Source: Proteinivorax tanatarense (GTDB lineage Bacteria; Bacillota; Proteinivoracia; Proteinivoracales; Proteinivoracaceae). From it: a stretch of 64,000 nucleotides of DNA. The position numbers and the translations under genes were made by a program. Where the stretch lies: NCBI RefSeq assembly GCF_040267685.1, contig NZ_CP158367.1, positions 2,790,001 to 2,854,000 of the forward strand, given 5' to 3'. A model generated the notes under the pieces. It made no database searches. It worked only from the letters and a program-made list of their open reading frames with translations, and was not told the DNA's origin. Shown piece by piece: positions 33,511 to 42,487 of the stretch (the stretch's first letter is position 1; each line of letters starts with the position of its first letter).

Positions 33511-34671
33511 TTATAATCTTCTGTTAAGCAGTTTTGACACTAGTTTACCTAATCTATTGTTATGCCTAAGCTCTATAGTTTTTTGAGGGCAAAGCTCGTG
33601 ACAGCAGTAGCAGCTTATGCAATGGTCATAGTCGATTACCGCCTTTTTGTTTTCGCTAAGCTCCATAGCATCTACAGGGCAGCTGTTTATACAAAAAGAG
33701 CAGCCGGTGCAGCCTTCATCTTCTATGTCAGGGATAACCTGCATAAGGCTTACTGCCATTGAGGTCAAAAAGCCGGGCAGTTTTGACACCATTTTGGTGT
33801 TGGGAAGGACAAAGGGGGTTATACCTAATTCTTTGGGCTGGGTGCCTAAAATTTCAATATCCTCTAGTTTGCCCACACCTAGTCCTTTTTCCGCTCCGTA
33901 ACATGTTGTCAGCACATCTTTATATCCGCAGTTTAAAATATCTGCTAGCACTCTGTCAGCACTTATGGCATCTGGCGACATTACAATTGTACCGCAGTAT
34001 TTTGATTTTCCTGCAGAGGGGCCGTTTCCTTCCATAGCCATGATTCCGTCCACTACGGTAAAATGAGGCTTTACCGCTGAGTATAGCTCTACAAGTCCTC
34101 TGCAAAAGCTGTCGATTGTTTGAGCTTCTTTATGGTAGTTGGCCTTTTGCCGACCTGGTACTGCGCCAAACATGTTTTTGACTCCGCCGGTCATAAGGGT
34201 AAGGCCGTGGGTTTTAAACTTTGCCACCGAGATAACAACGTCCGCTTCTAGCACCGGCTTTGCTACATACAGCTTGGGAAATACATCGCCACCTTGTAAA
34301 ATTTCCACCCCTTGGTTGTCAAAGTTTATAAGCTTTGCTTTCTTTTCTTTAACAACATCGGCGATGCCGGTTATCTTAAGGGCTTTTTCGGTGGGGTTAC
34401 CCTCCACCATGTTGCCGCCGGAGCTGTCGCCAACTAAAACCTCGCAGCCGTGGTTGTGTAGTATGTCTATAAGCTGGCCGATAACCTGGGGATGGGTGGT
34501 TACGTTTTGCTCCGGCTTTTTGGCGCTTAGCACGTTAACCTTAAGGAGCACCTTTTGACCAGGCTTTATATATCTTTCTACACCACCTAGCAGCTCAAAT
34601 CCTTCTTCCATAGCTTGTTGGACGTTTTTAGGCTCATAGTCTGCCGACCTTGTAATAGCTACCTTAGACAT
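33511..34671 (-). CDS. DUF362 protein with C-terminal 2[4Fe-4S] ferredoxin domain
   Basis: The product has 386 residues. DUF362 covers about 30-240 (KPGQKVLLKVNVLSAK, FKTHGLTLMTGGVKNMFG). Two ferredoxin-type clusters are seen near the C-terminus: CTGCSFCINSCP (about 318-329) and CISCYCCHELCP (about 347-358). It is likely an iron-sulfur protein of anaerobic metabolism. Its substrate is unknown. The RBS GAGGTG is eight bases before the ATG. Heading an apparent operon with tex is common in Clostridia but has no obvious functional reason. Confidence 0.9.
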   Translation of the reverse strand: MSKVAITRSADYEPKNVQQAMEEGFELLGGVERYIKPGQKVLLKVNVLSAKKPEQNVTTHPQVIGQLIDILHNHGCEVLVGDSSGGNMVEGNPTEKALKITGIADVVKEKKAKLINFDNQGVEILQGGDVFPKLYVAKPVLEADVVISVAKFKTHGLTLMTGGVKNMFGAVPGRQKANYHKEAQTIDSFCRGLVELYSAVKPHFTVVDGIMAMEGNGPSAGKSKYCGTIVMSPDAISADRVLADILNCGYKDVLTTCYGAEKGLGVGKLEDIEILGTQPKELGITPFVLPNTKMVSKLPGFLTSMAVSLMQVIPDIEDEGCTGCSFCINSCPVDAMELSENKKAVIDYDHCISCYCCHELCPQKTIELRHNNRLGKLVSKLLNRRL

Positions 34672-34921
34672 TATGCATCACCTCAAATTATATAATGGCA
34701 AAAGCTACTGTAATTCCTTTATTATACCATTTTAGAATGGTTAGGGAAAGTTGGGGGGGGGGGAAGGGCTAGTTGGATAGAAGATGGTTGGATAGGAAAT
34801 GCTTAATTGTAGTCAGGTAAGTAGTTTATAAATACATACTGAAATGCTCAGTCGGACATAGGTAACACTTCGAAATAAGTTAACATCATTTATCCACTGT
34901 AAAAATCATATATCCCGTAAA

Positions 34922-34976
34922 ATTGTGCAGGACACTCGTAACCTCATTTCTTTTTTGGTTGATGAGTGCCCTACAA
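34922..34976 (-). repeat. Single REP-like hairpin
   Basis: On the minus strand GTAGGGCACTCATCAACC pairs with GGTTACGAGTGTCCTG across about 14 bases. This is the GTAG-plus-palindrome design of the arrays with a different core. The rest of 34672-35015 has no gene; it includes a run of nine G's near 34754. Confidence 0.5.
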
Positions 34977-35015
34977 CTACAAAACAAAGATTGTGTTTAT
35001 ATACTCCCAGCTAAA

Positions 35016-35534
35016 CTAAAAGTAAAAACTATGATTACCAATTTTCTTGGCAAGTTCTCTACCTTGTAAAAACTTTGGCAGCGCTACTACTTTATTTTCG
35101 TTTAAAAAAAATAATGTTCCATCTGGCACTGCCCAATATCCCTGGATGGCCTCATGGGTTGCTTTAAGACATTCTTCATTAGCCTTTATTTTGTTAAAGC
35201 TATTGTTGGCAATTGGAATAAATTGCCCTGGTTGATATATTACCTCTTCCACTGTGTTAGGAAAAAGTTCGCTGTTTACTCTGCTTAATACTACATTAGC
35301 TACAGCAATTTTTCCTTCAAAGGATTCACCTTCTGCTTCTGCCATAACTATTTTTGCTATTAAATCTACTTCTTTTTCTGTTAACTCTAATTCTGCGGAT
35401 TTATCATCGTTTTCTTTTTTGTGGTTTTTGTCAGCACTTATAGTGTCGGGATTTTTTGACTTATAACCTGTTTTTGAAGTTTCATTTGTTTTGTGTATCT
35501 TTCCGACTATATTTTTTAAACCAGTTATTTTCAT
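35016..35534 (-). CDS. SleB-type cell wall hydrolase (172 residues)
   Basis: A peptidoglycan hydrolase of the Hydrolase_2 family, the catalytic domain of the spore cortex-lytic enzyme SleB and of CwlJ. The domain covers about 55-172, with the catalytic glutamate in AKIVMAEAEGESFEGK and the family's NVVLSRVNS. The N-terminal 50 residues are charged and probably disordered. There is no signal peptide, as in CwlJ, so it may act as a spore-associated enzyme rather than being secreted by Sec. The start has GAGGGGG seven bases upstream. It is a single gene between repeat-rich stretches. Confidence 0.85.
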   Translation of the reverse strand: MKITGLKNIVGKIHKTNETSKTGYKSKNPDTISADKNHKKENDDKSAELELTEKEVDLIAKIVMAEAEGESFEGKIAVANVVLSRVNSELFPNTVEEVIYQPGQFIPIANNSFNKIKANEECLKATHEAIQGYWAVPDGTLFFLNENKVVALPKFLQGRELAKKIGNHSFYF

Positions 35535-35647
35535 TAAACACTCCCCCTCTACTTTTATTACATATTACTTTTATATCGCCCATATGATACAGTTTCTCAT
35601 TATTTTGTACAATTTATAGAGGTGATTTAGGAGTTCTCGATGAGTGA

Positions 35648-36830
35648 CAAGCTCATCTTGGGTTGTGGTCGGCACGGTGGCGCGACCACTACTTTGTAAA
35701 AGGTGGAGGATGTGTTCCTTATAGCGGGGTAGTGGGCGACCTCTGTGTCGCCCAGCATTTATGGTTGATAGTATATATTGGGCTGTCTGTCTAAATAGAG
35801 ATAGTAAGATGAAAGAGATGGTAAGTTTGTATAACTACCTTTGTGCTTAATTGGAGATATGTATTGTAAAATTAGCTGTTATTTCTGTATTTTTCCCCTT
35901 TTGGGCAAGCTCATCTTGGGTTGTGGTCGGCACGGTGGCGCGACCACTACTTTGTAAAAGGTGGAGGATGTGTTCCTTATAGCGGGGTAGTGGGCGAACT
36001 CTGTGTCGCCCAGCATTTATGGTTGATAGTATATATTGGGCTGTCTGTCTAAATAGAGATAGTAAGATGAAAGAGATGGTAAGTTTGTATAACTACCTTT
36101 GTGCTTAATTGGAGATATGTATTGTAAAATTAGCTGTTATTTCTGTATTTTTCCCCTTTTGGGCAAGCTCATCTTGGGTTGTGGTCGGCACGGTGGCGCG
36201 ACCACTACTTTGTAAAAGGTGGAGGATGTGTTCCTTATAGCGGGGTAGTGGGCGAACTCTGTGTCGCCCAGCATTTATGGTTGATAGTATATATTGGGCT
36301 GTCTGTCTAAATAGAGATAGTAAGATGAAAGAGATGGTAAGTTTGTATAACTACCTTTGTGCTTAATTGGAGATATGTATTGTAAAATTAGCTGTTATTT
36401 CTGTATTTTTCCCCTTTTGGGCAAGCTCATCTTGGGTAGTGGTCGGCACGGTGGCGCGACCACTACTTTGTAAAAGGTGGAGGATGTGTTCCTTATAGCG
36501 GGGTAGTGGGCGAACTCTGTGTCGCCCAGCATTTATGGTTGATAGTATATATTGGGCTGTCTGGGTAGAGGTAGTAAGTTGAAAGGGATGGTAAGTTTGT
36601 GTAACTACCTTTGTTCTTAATTGGAGAATATGTATTGTAAAATTAGCTGTTATTTCTATATTTATCATCTTTGGTAAGCTATATCTTGGGTTATGGTCGG
36701 CACGGTGGTGCGACCACTACCTTGTAAAAGGTGGAGGATAAGAGTTCCCCCATAGCGGGGTAGTGGGCGACCTCTGTGTCGCCCAGCATTTATGGTTGAT
36801 AGTGTATTGGGCTGGCTGAGTAGAGGTGAT
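35648..36830. repeat. Tandem array of a 258-bp unit built from paired REP-like hairpins
   Basis: CAAGCTCATCTTGGG recurs at 35648, 35906, 36164 and 36422 (exactly 258 apart), with a fifth, diverged unit from about 36675. Each unit has a reverse hairpin (minus strand GTAGTGGTCGCGCCACCGTG then CCGACCA) and a forward one (GTAGTGGGCGACCTCTGTGT then CGCCCA, first at 35729), so that the GTAG ends face each other. Units 1-4 are almost identical. Any open frames here are by-products of the repeat. Confidence 0.85.
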
Positions 36831-37538
36831 AAGTAATCTAAAAGTGGTAGGTTGAAATTTTTTTTGCCTTTCACCATCCTAAAAAACATAACAAAATTAG
36901 CCACATGCTCGGACAAGCTCTTTAATTGTTTTTTAGTGGGCATACCCTGTTTAAATATTATTATCTTGGTTTGGTAGGATATTTGGGTATTCATTCCCCT
37001 TAAAGTTTGGGTGTTTAGGTTAGAGAATTATAGTAATAAAACCACCTAATTAGGTGGTTTTAGTTATTTATGTCATTACTTAATAGTTTTAGGAAAAATT
37101 ACTTTACAAACCTCAGTAATATAACAAACAGTTATTAGTATTTATCTACTAGCCGCCCCTTGCGTTTAGTCTTTCACCAGAGTTTAAAATCATCGTAGAT
37201 GTGGAGGGTTCTAATATTTGTGCTTCAATTTTTGTATTAGCCATATGTTGACGGGTTAGCACAGCTACCTCTGCGAGGAAGATTAATAAAATATTGTATT
37301 TCCGTCCTTTAGCATAGCAAGGGGTAGTAAGTGTTTTTATGTTATTTTGAGTCGAAGTATCTTTTTAAAGATGGGCCTTGCCAAGGTTTATATGGCAGCT
37401 TAAAATCCTCTGCTTATGTTTTAATTAAGTTTCCGTCCTCACTATACTACTTAAACATAGTAGATTCTTAGACCAGAGCAGGAACGTGTAAAAATATGCA
37501 ACTGGTCTTGGTAGCCATTTTACAACAAAGATAAGTGT
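36831..37538. other. Region without a recognisable gene
   Basis: A minus-strand frame starting at 36994 (MNTQISYQTKIIIFKQG...) runs into the repeat array and has no well spaced RBS, so I do not call it. A terminator-like hairpin AAACCACCTAATTAGGTGGTTTT lies at about 37039-37061. The remaining 470 bases before the asparaginase gene show no frame or RNA fold I can name; GACCAG and CTGGTC near 37471-37507 could pair. Confidence 0.35.
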
Positions 37539-38564
37539 TTATAAGCTGTCTGACTTTAGCTTGAAAATAGGTTTTATTAGGCCTACAATGTCATCTCTGT
37601 GGTTTTTGTTTTCTTTCATGTGGTATTCTTTCAGCTCTTTTAGTTGTACTTCGCTTAAAGCTCCTAATTGTCTCAGAGTCTCCACTACTGCTGCTTGTCT
37701 TCCTCTTGGCATACCATCTTCCATTTTTACTGCTATGCCGCGCTTTTGGTCTTTTATTCCTACACAATAGACCCCTTCAGCTCCTGCTTTAGCAACTAAA
37801 TTTCCATTTCCAGCTTTCATTAAGTCAGTGCAAAACCTATCTGTCCCACCAACCATATCAGGATTTTCTATCATTGCATCTGTAATTGTTTGTATGACAT
37901 TTTCCTCTATTAGTTCATTTTCCTTAGGGTCAGCCAAATAACTATAGGCTAAGGCCCAGTTGAATATAGGCATCCCATATACCGGAACACCGCATCCATC
38001 TATGCCAATTACGATATCTTCTTTGGGGTATTTGCAAAATTTGGCAGATATTTCTAGTAGTTCCTGCTGCAAAGGATGGTTTAAAGAGGTATAATCATCA
38101 TTTTTTATATCATAACCCCTTTTCTTACAAAGAACTAACATTCCAGAGTGTTTACCGGAGCAGTTACAGTGTACATTAGTTTCTTTTTTATTGGAGTCCT
38201 TTAATTTTGCTGCAGCTTCTTTATTTAATGGAGGATGAGAACCACAATCTAACTCCTGCTCAGTAAACCCTAGTTTGTCCAATACGGAGAAAACTCCCTG
38301 TGTATGGATATCTTCCCCGGAATGTGATGAACAAAATAAAGCTAATTCACGTTTTGTTATTCCATATTCTTTCATAGCTCCACTATCCACCACCGGTATA
38401 ACCTGTATCGGTTTAGCCGATGAACGCCAATAGCTAACTAGTTGGGGATCCCCTACTGAATATTCAAGTTCTCCCTTGCTATTTACCACTGCAATATTTC
38501 CCCTGTGCTGACTTTCTGTTATAGTTCCTCTAGTTACTTCTACTAATACATTACCATTTCCCAT
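37539..38564 (-). CDS. L-asparaginase II family protein (PF06089 type)
   Basis: The product has 341 residues from ATG 38564, which is preceded by AGGGAGG at seven bases. It matches the Rhizobium-type asparaginase family, which differs from the E. coli AnsA/AnsB fold. Features are RSSAKPIQVIPVVDSGA (about 47-63), LALFCSSHSGED, HCNCSGKHSGML and IGIDGCGVPVYGMP. It would release ammonia from asparagine or a related amide. The gene starts 14 bases after the C26 amidase gene and is surely co-transcribed with it, suggesting joint use of amide or gamma-glutamyl substrates. Confidence 0.9.
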   Translation of the reverse strand: MGNGNVLVEVTRGTITESQHRGNIAVVNSKGELEYSVGDPQLVSYWRSSAKPIQVIPVVDSGAMKEYGITKRELALFCSSHSGEDIHTQGVFSVLDKLGFTEQELDCGSHPPLNKEAAAKLKDSNKKETNVHCNCSGKHSGMLVLCKKRGYDIKNDDYTSLNHPLQQELLEISAKFCKYPKEDIVIGIDGCGVPVYGMPIFNWALAYSYLADPKENELIEENVIQTITDAMIENPDMVGGTDRFCTDLMKAGNGNLVAKAGAEGVYCVGIKDQKRGIAVKMEDGMPRGRQAAVVETLRQLGALSEVQLKELKEYHMKENKNHRDDIVGLIKPIFKLKSDSL

Positions 38565-38578
38565 ATTTTTTGCCTCCC

Positions 38579-39277
38579 TTAGCAATTTGAAACCAGCCAG
38601 TTAAATAATTTTATATTTTCCTCGGTATTTTTCCATAAATTCTCTGGATGCCATTGAACTCCTAAGATTTGTTTTTCAGTATGTTCTAGTCCTTCTATTA
38701 AACCATCTTTGCTTCTACAGTTTATAATCAAGTCTTTACCAACCTTATCTACAGCTTGGTGATGAAAAGAGTTGGTATAAATTGTGTCTTTATCTATAAT
38801 ACTTCGCAACAAAGTATTTTCTTCTATGTCTACTGAATGACTAGCATAAGCCCGTGTCCCCTTTTGGCTATGACCAATCCATTCTCCTGTATGAGAAGGC
38901 AAGTCTTGAATTATAGTACCACCTAATACAATGTTAATTACTTGCAACCCTCGACAAATACCTAGAATAGGTTTGTCTGTTCTCATAAATTCTTTCGTCA
39001 ATGTAAGTTCCAAATTGTCTCTTAACGGGTCTACTATACCCATATCTGGCACCGGTTCTTGCGCAAAAGAAAGTGGATTAACATCATCACCACCCGAGAG
39101 TAACAGTCCATCTAAGTGATTAGCCAAAGCTAAAATCTGTTTATGTGGCAATGAAGATGGTATGACCACTGGTACCGCACCGCATTGACTAATAGCGGAG
39201 CAATAATCATCTCCTAACCAATGAACATTTTTATTATAGTCGTAAACTGAAGTAATGCCTATTAACGGGGCTTTCAT
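38579..39277 (-). CDS. Gamma-glutamyl-gamma-aminobutyrate hydrolase-like class I amidase (C26)
   Basis: A class I glutamine amidotransferase-like hydrolase of the PuuD group, cytoplasmic, cleaving gamma-glutamyl amides. The nucleophile elbow is ILGICRGLQVINIVLGG (Cys about 112), and the catalytic His-Glu is in GVQWHPENLW near the end. It has 232 residues from ATG 39277, seven bases after GGAG, usual for PuuD. No polyamine or GABA catabolic genes are near, so the natural substrate may be another gamma-glutamyl compound. Confidence 0.9.
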   Translation of the reverse strand: MKAPLIGITSVYDYNKNVHWLGDDYCSAISQCGAVPVVIPSSLPHKQILALANHLDGLLLSGGDDVNPLSFAQEPVPDMGIVDPLRDNLELTLTKEFMRTDKPILGICRGLQVINIVLGGTIIQDLPSHTGEWIGHSQKGTRAYASHSVDIEENTLLRSIIDKDTIYTNSFHHQAVDKVGKDLIINCRSKDGLIEGLEHTEKQILGVQWHPENLWKNTEENIKLFNWLVSNC

Positions 39278-39447
39278 ACAAACACTCCTCTCCAAAAAGT
39301 ATCTGTGCCGTAATCCCTAGACTAATTCAACTAGTAATATTATTTAGGTACTCTAAAGTTATATATTCTATAACTCACTGTTAAATTCCTTTGTAATGAA
39401 TTTGAATTAACATAAAATTAATGCTTTAGTAATTAAACTTAGACAGC

Positions 39448-39473
39448 AAAAAAGACGGATTATCCGCCTCTTT
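39448..39473 (-). terminator. Terminator after ndoA
   Basis: On the minus strand GGCGGA pairs with TCCGTC across three bases and is followed by TTTTTT, four bases past the ndoA stop. Confidence 0.85.
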
Positions 39474-39476
39474 AAA

Positions 39477-39827
39477 CTATTCTAAATTCAATAAGCCTAG
39501 ACTCACTTGTATAGCTCCATCTACCTTTACCATCATATCACTACCTAAATGAGCAACTTTTTCATTTAATCTCTGTTTATCTATTGTGCGGAGTTGTTCT
39601 AGCAGAATAACCGACTTTTTTTCCAGCCCAAACTCAACTCCTACCTCCACATGTGTAGGCAGCTTTGCCTTGCTAATTTGAGAAGTGATGGCAGCTACAA
39701 TAACAGTAGGACTGTATTTATTGCCTACGTCATTTTGTATAACCAATACAGGCCTTATTCCCCCCTGTTCAGAACCAACTACGGGACTTAAATCAGCGTA
39801 ATATACGTCTCCCCGTTTAACAGCCAT
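39477..39827 (-). CDS. ndoA: MazF/PemK-type endoribonuclease toxin NdoA (EndoA)
   Basis: The product has 116 residues from ATG 39827. It begins [20 protein letters not shown] with [12 protein letters not shown], the hallmark of MazF/Endo[15 protein letters not shown] and [13 protein letters not shown] are also as in Bacillus NdoA. It cleaves mRNA at short specific sites. The gene lies five bases after its antitoxin gene and at the end of the alr cluster, the usual chromosomal site in Firmicutes. The order supports a housekeeping stress role rather than a mobile module. Confidence 0.95.
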   Translation of the reverse strand: MAVKRGDVYYADLSPVVGSEQGGIRPVLVIQNDVGNKYSPTVIVAAITSQISKAKLPTHVEVGVEFGLEKKSVILLEQLRTIDKQRLNEKVAHLGSDMMVKVDGAIQVSLGLLNLE

Positions 39828-39832
39828 TTTTA

Positions 39833-40093
39833 CTACGCTCCGCAAACCATCTTTTCAGCTTCATTTTCCGCATCAAAAGCTTCATTTGCTAAAGACAAAT
39901 TAATCTCCGACATTTCAAGATATCCCCTTTGAAGTTTATCACGAAGTTGTCTTCTTTGCCTTTCACAAATATATAATTTTACTGCTTCTCTAATAAGCTG
40001 GCTCCGATCTAAGTTTTCTTTACCCACTAGAGCATCAAGTTCTTGAAGTAAGTTATCAGGAACACTTACTGTTATTTCCCGCGTTTCTGCCAT
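39833..40093 (-). CDS. ndoAI: Antitoxin NdoAI, ribbon-helix-helix (CopG-like)
   Basis: The product has 86 residues from ATG 40093, which has GGAGGTG upstream; longer in-frame readings upstream lack support. The N-terminal ribbon-helix-helix [18 protein letters not shown] and [12 protein letters not shown] (about 4-45) is followed by an acidic C-terminal tail expected to block the toxin's RNA groove. It neutralises NdoA and probably represses the pair. Confidence 0.9.
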   Translation of the reverse strand: MAETREITVSVPDNLLQELDALVGKENLDRSQLIREAVKLYICERQRRQLRDKLQRGYLEMSEINLSLANEAFDAENEAEKMVCGA

Positions 40094-40193
40094 GTAGGCA
40101 CCTCCTGTAACAATCAACTTTCTTCTATACAATATACACATATAGAAGTTATTATACATATAAATAGTAACTAATGCAATAAGTTTTGGGGGG

Positions 40194-41297
40194 TTATTTC
40201 TTGTAAATTCTTGGCACACGATTAGAAATTGAACAAACTACCTCGTAGTTAATAGTATTTACCATTTCTGCCACAGTATCCACACTAATACAGTTTTCTG
40301 ATACACCTCCCATCACATTTACTTCATCATCCAATGATATGCTTGGTATATTAGTAACATCCACCATTATATAGTCCATACATACGCTGCCTAAAACAGG
40401 AGCCTTAAAGCCCTTTATTTCCACCCAGGCTTTGTTAGATAGCAATCGAGAGTAACCATCAGCATAACCTATAGGCAGTGTAGCAACTTTAGTTGTGCAA
40501 GGGGTTTTGTATGTTAATCCGTAGCTGATGGGGGCCCCCTCCTCAACTTGTTTTATAGAGGCTACTTTTGTTTTTAGTTTCATAGCTGGTTTTAGGTTTA
40601 CTTTATCCAACTGGAGCTGGGATGGATAAAGCCCGTACAAAACAATGCCTAAACGAATCATGTTGCATTTGGGTATGCAACTCAAACCTTCTATCACCCC
40701 TGCACTATTAGATATGTGTCTTATGGGAATATTATACGGCAAATTTTCGATAACCTCCAAAAACCTTTGCCTTTGCACATTGGAGTAATTGCTGTTGTTG
40801 TCATCAGCGTTGGAATAGTGGCTAAAAATTCCTTCTACTTGTATATTTTTAAGTTCTTTTAAACGATGTAGAAAAGAATTAATTTCATTCCACAACACTC
40901 CTAGACGATGCATACCTGTATCTACTTTAACGTGAACAGCTACGGATTTATTAACTCTTTTATTTAGCTCTTCAGCAATTTTTAAATCATATATTGTGGA
41001 AGTAAGACTATACTCAATTAATGCTGATGCACTGCTAACAGGGACAAGTCCCAAAATTAAAATTGGCTCTTTTATACCATTTTTTCTTAAAGTTATGCCC
41101 TCTTCAACAGTTGCAACGGCCAAATCTGTAGCTCCTGCTTTTATAGCCGCTTTAGATACTTCGACGCTGCCGTGCCCATACCCATCAGCTTTTACAACAG
41201 CCATAACTCTAGTGTCGGGTTGTAGGTTTTTTGTCAGTTCTGTTAAGTTATAACTAATATTTTTTAAATCTATCTCTACATAGGTTGGCCTATACAA
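40194..41297 (-). CDS. alr: Alanine racemase
   Basis: This PLP enzyme interconverts L- and D-alanine for peptidoglycan. It has 367 residues from a TTG start that has AGGAGG six bases upstream. The PLP lysine is in VMAVVKADGYGHGSVEV (about residue 36). The barrel continues with VKVDTGMHRLG, and the C-terminal beta domain has the second catalytic tyrosine region GAPISYGLTYKT and VCMDYIMVDV. It lies downstream of the GerS-like gene, with a terminator-like hairpin between, a gene order seen in other spore-forming Clostridia. Confidence 0.97.
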   Translation of the reverse strand: MYRPTYVEIDLKNISYNLTELTKNLQPDTRVMAVVKADGYGHGSVEVSKAAIKAGATDLAVATVEEGITLRKNGIKEPILILGLVPVSSASALIEYSLTSTIYDLKIAEELNKRVNKSVAVHVKVDTGMHRLGVLWNEINSFLHRLKELKNIQVEGIFSHYSNADDNNSNYSNVQRQRFLEVIENLPYNIPIRHISNSAGVIEGLSCIPKCNMIRLGIVLYGLYPSQLQLDKVNLKPAMKLKTKVASIKQVEEGAPISYGLTYKTPCTTKVATLPIGYADGYSRLLSNKAWVEIKGFKAPVLGSVCMDYIMVDVTNIPSISLDDEVNVMGGVSENCISVDTVAEMVNTINYEVVCSISNRVPRIYKK

Positions 41298-41410
41298 TAA
41301 AACACCTCCTAATCAAAACAGTATTTTACAATTATTAAATCAATTCGTCATTTTTGTTAATTTTCCTCCTTATTTGACAGAAATATAACAAATATATTTC
41401 AACATCAACT

Positions 41411-41447
41411 AAAAATAAAGAAACTCAACACTTAGGTGTCGAGCTTC
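41411..41447 (-). terminator. Hairpin after the GerS-like gene
   Basis: CTCGACAC pairs with GTGTTGAG across four bases, followed by TTTCTTT on the minus strand. Confidence 0.65.
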
Positions 41448-41961
41448 AATTTACTATCAGCTTTTGAAATTCTAACTTATACTCCTTACCACCCCAATTT
41501 AGTTCAATAGCTTGAACCGAGCGTTTGTCAAAGTAAACTTTGCCTTCTTGATTTTCTCCAAATATAGCTACATTTGGTTGAGTATCATCTACATGATTAA
41601 GCAAGCTGGACAAAGCTTTCACTGTCTTTACATAAGTGTATTGGGGGGTATCAAAGTCGTTTATATGCACCTTTTTTGTAAATTCAGCTGGATAAAAAGA
41701 AATAGTAACCTCATCACTTTTCCTTTCGATAATCTGTTTCTGTCTTTCAGGAAATATAACGACAATTTTGTGATAGTTACCGCTATCCTGGTAGCTTTCT
41801 ATGACCTTAAATTTTTGCCCATTTTCTGTTAAAGTATACTCTGCTTCATATTCTTCCATGTCTTTTACATGTTCATCTATGAGATGAGATATATCATCGG
41901 CGTCAAAAGAGCATCCTGGCAGCGCTAGTAACACAACTACCATTAACAGGGTCAATTTCAA
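41446..41961 (-). CDS. GerS-like lipoprotein (LolA-fold family candidate)
   Basis: The product has 171 residues with a lipoprotein signal peptide (LLMVVVLLALPGC, Cys at about 17). The start is TTG, eight bases after AGGAGG. The mature part (about 150 residues) begins with a helix (DDISHLIDEHVKDMEEYEAE) and then alternating beta strands such as YTLTENGQKFKVIESYQ, as expected for a LolA-like half barrel. Clostridial GerS proteins, needed for cortex hydrolysis in germination, have this size and sit beside an alr gene. I infer membership from position and layout, not from a specific motif. Confidence 0.65.
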   Translation of the reverse strand: MKLTLLMVVVLLALPGCSFDADDISHLIDEHVKDMEEYEAEYTLTENGQKFKVIESYQDSGNYHKIVVIFPERQKQIIERKSDEVTISFYPAEFTKKVHINDFDTPQYTYVKTVKALSSLLNHVDDTQPNVAIFGENQEGKVYFDKRSVQAIELNWGGKEYKLEFQKLIVN

Positions 41962-41990
41962 CGGGTTTTTCCTCCTTGTTTAGGCTAGCC

Positions 41991-42437
41991 TCACTTTGCT
42001 AGACCTTTTAGAATGTCTCCCCTTGAAACAATCCCTACTAGCTTCTCCTCTTCTTCCACAGGTATTCTATTAAAGCCTTGCTCTACCATAAAACCCAAAA
42101 CTAATTGTACATCATCTTCAGGATTTACAGAAAAAACTGGGGTGCTCATCACATCTTCTATTGAAGATGATAGAGATTTTTTAAGTCTTTCATTTGCTCT
42201 TGTTGGATCTTCAAGGTAAACAAAAGCTCCTAAAATATCTACATAAGGTGGTGGAACAAACTCTTTATGCCTTGTCAGCAAATCTTTTTCTGTGATCATC
42301 CCCACTACTTTGTTTTCACCATCAACAACTGGCAATCCTCCTACTGACTTTTCTATCATAAGTTTTGTAGCCTCTTCCACTGAAGCGTCTTTACTAATTG
42401 ACACAACCTCTTTATTCATAACCTCTAAAACTTTCAT
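41991..42437 (-). CDS. Two-CBS-domain protein (148 residues)
   Basis: Two tandem CBS domains (about 1-58 and 85-148) make one Bateman module. Typical phrases are VEEATKLMIEKSVGGLPVVD and GFNRIPVEEEEKLVGIVSRG. Such modules bind adenine nucleotides and act as sensors, with no catalytic domain attached here. It is in the acpS-nnr-alr gene line with 50 bases to nnr. A second, unrelated copy of this type lies at 62486. Confidence 0.9.
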   Translation of the reverse strand: MKVLEVMNKEVVSISKDASVEEATKLMIEKSVGGLPVVDGENKVVGMITEKDLLTRHKEFVPPPYVDILGAFVYLEDPTRANERLKKSLSSSIEDVMSTPVFSVNPEDDVQLVLGFMVEQGFNRIPVEEEEKLVGIVSRGDILKGLAK

Positions 42438-42487
42438 GATTTGTCCCCCTTTTTTTAATTATAACTTATTTGTTTATAAATATTCGT

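Noticed and set aside
36363-36994. Frames of about 100 codons inside and beside the 258-bp array
   Set aside because: They translate the repeat unit again and again (REP hairpins read as protein), without start signals.
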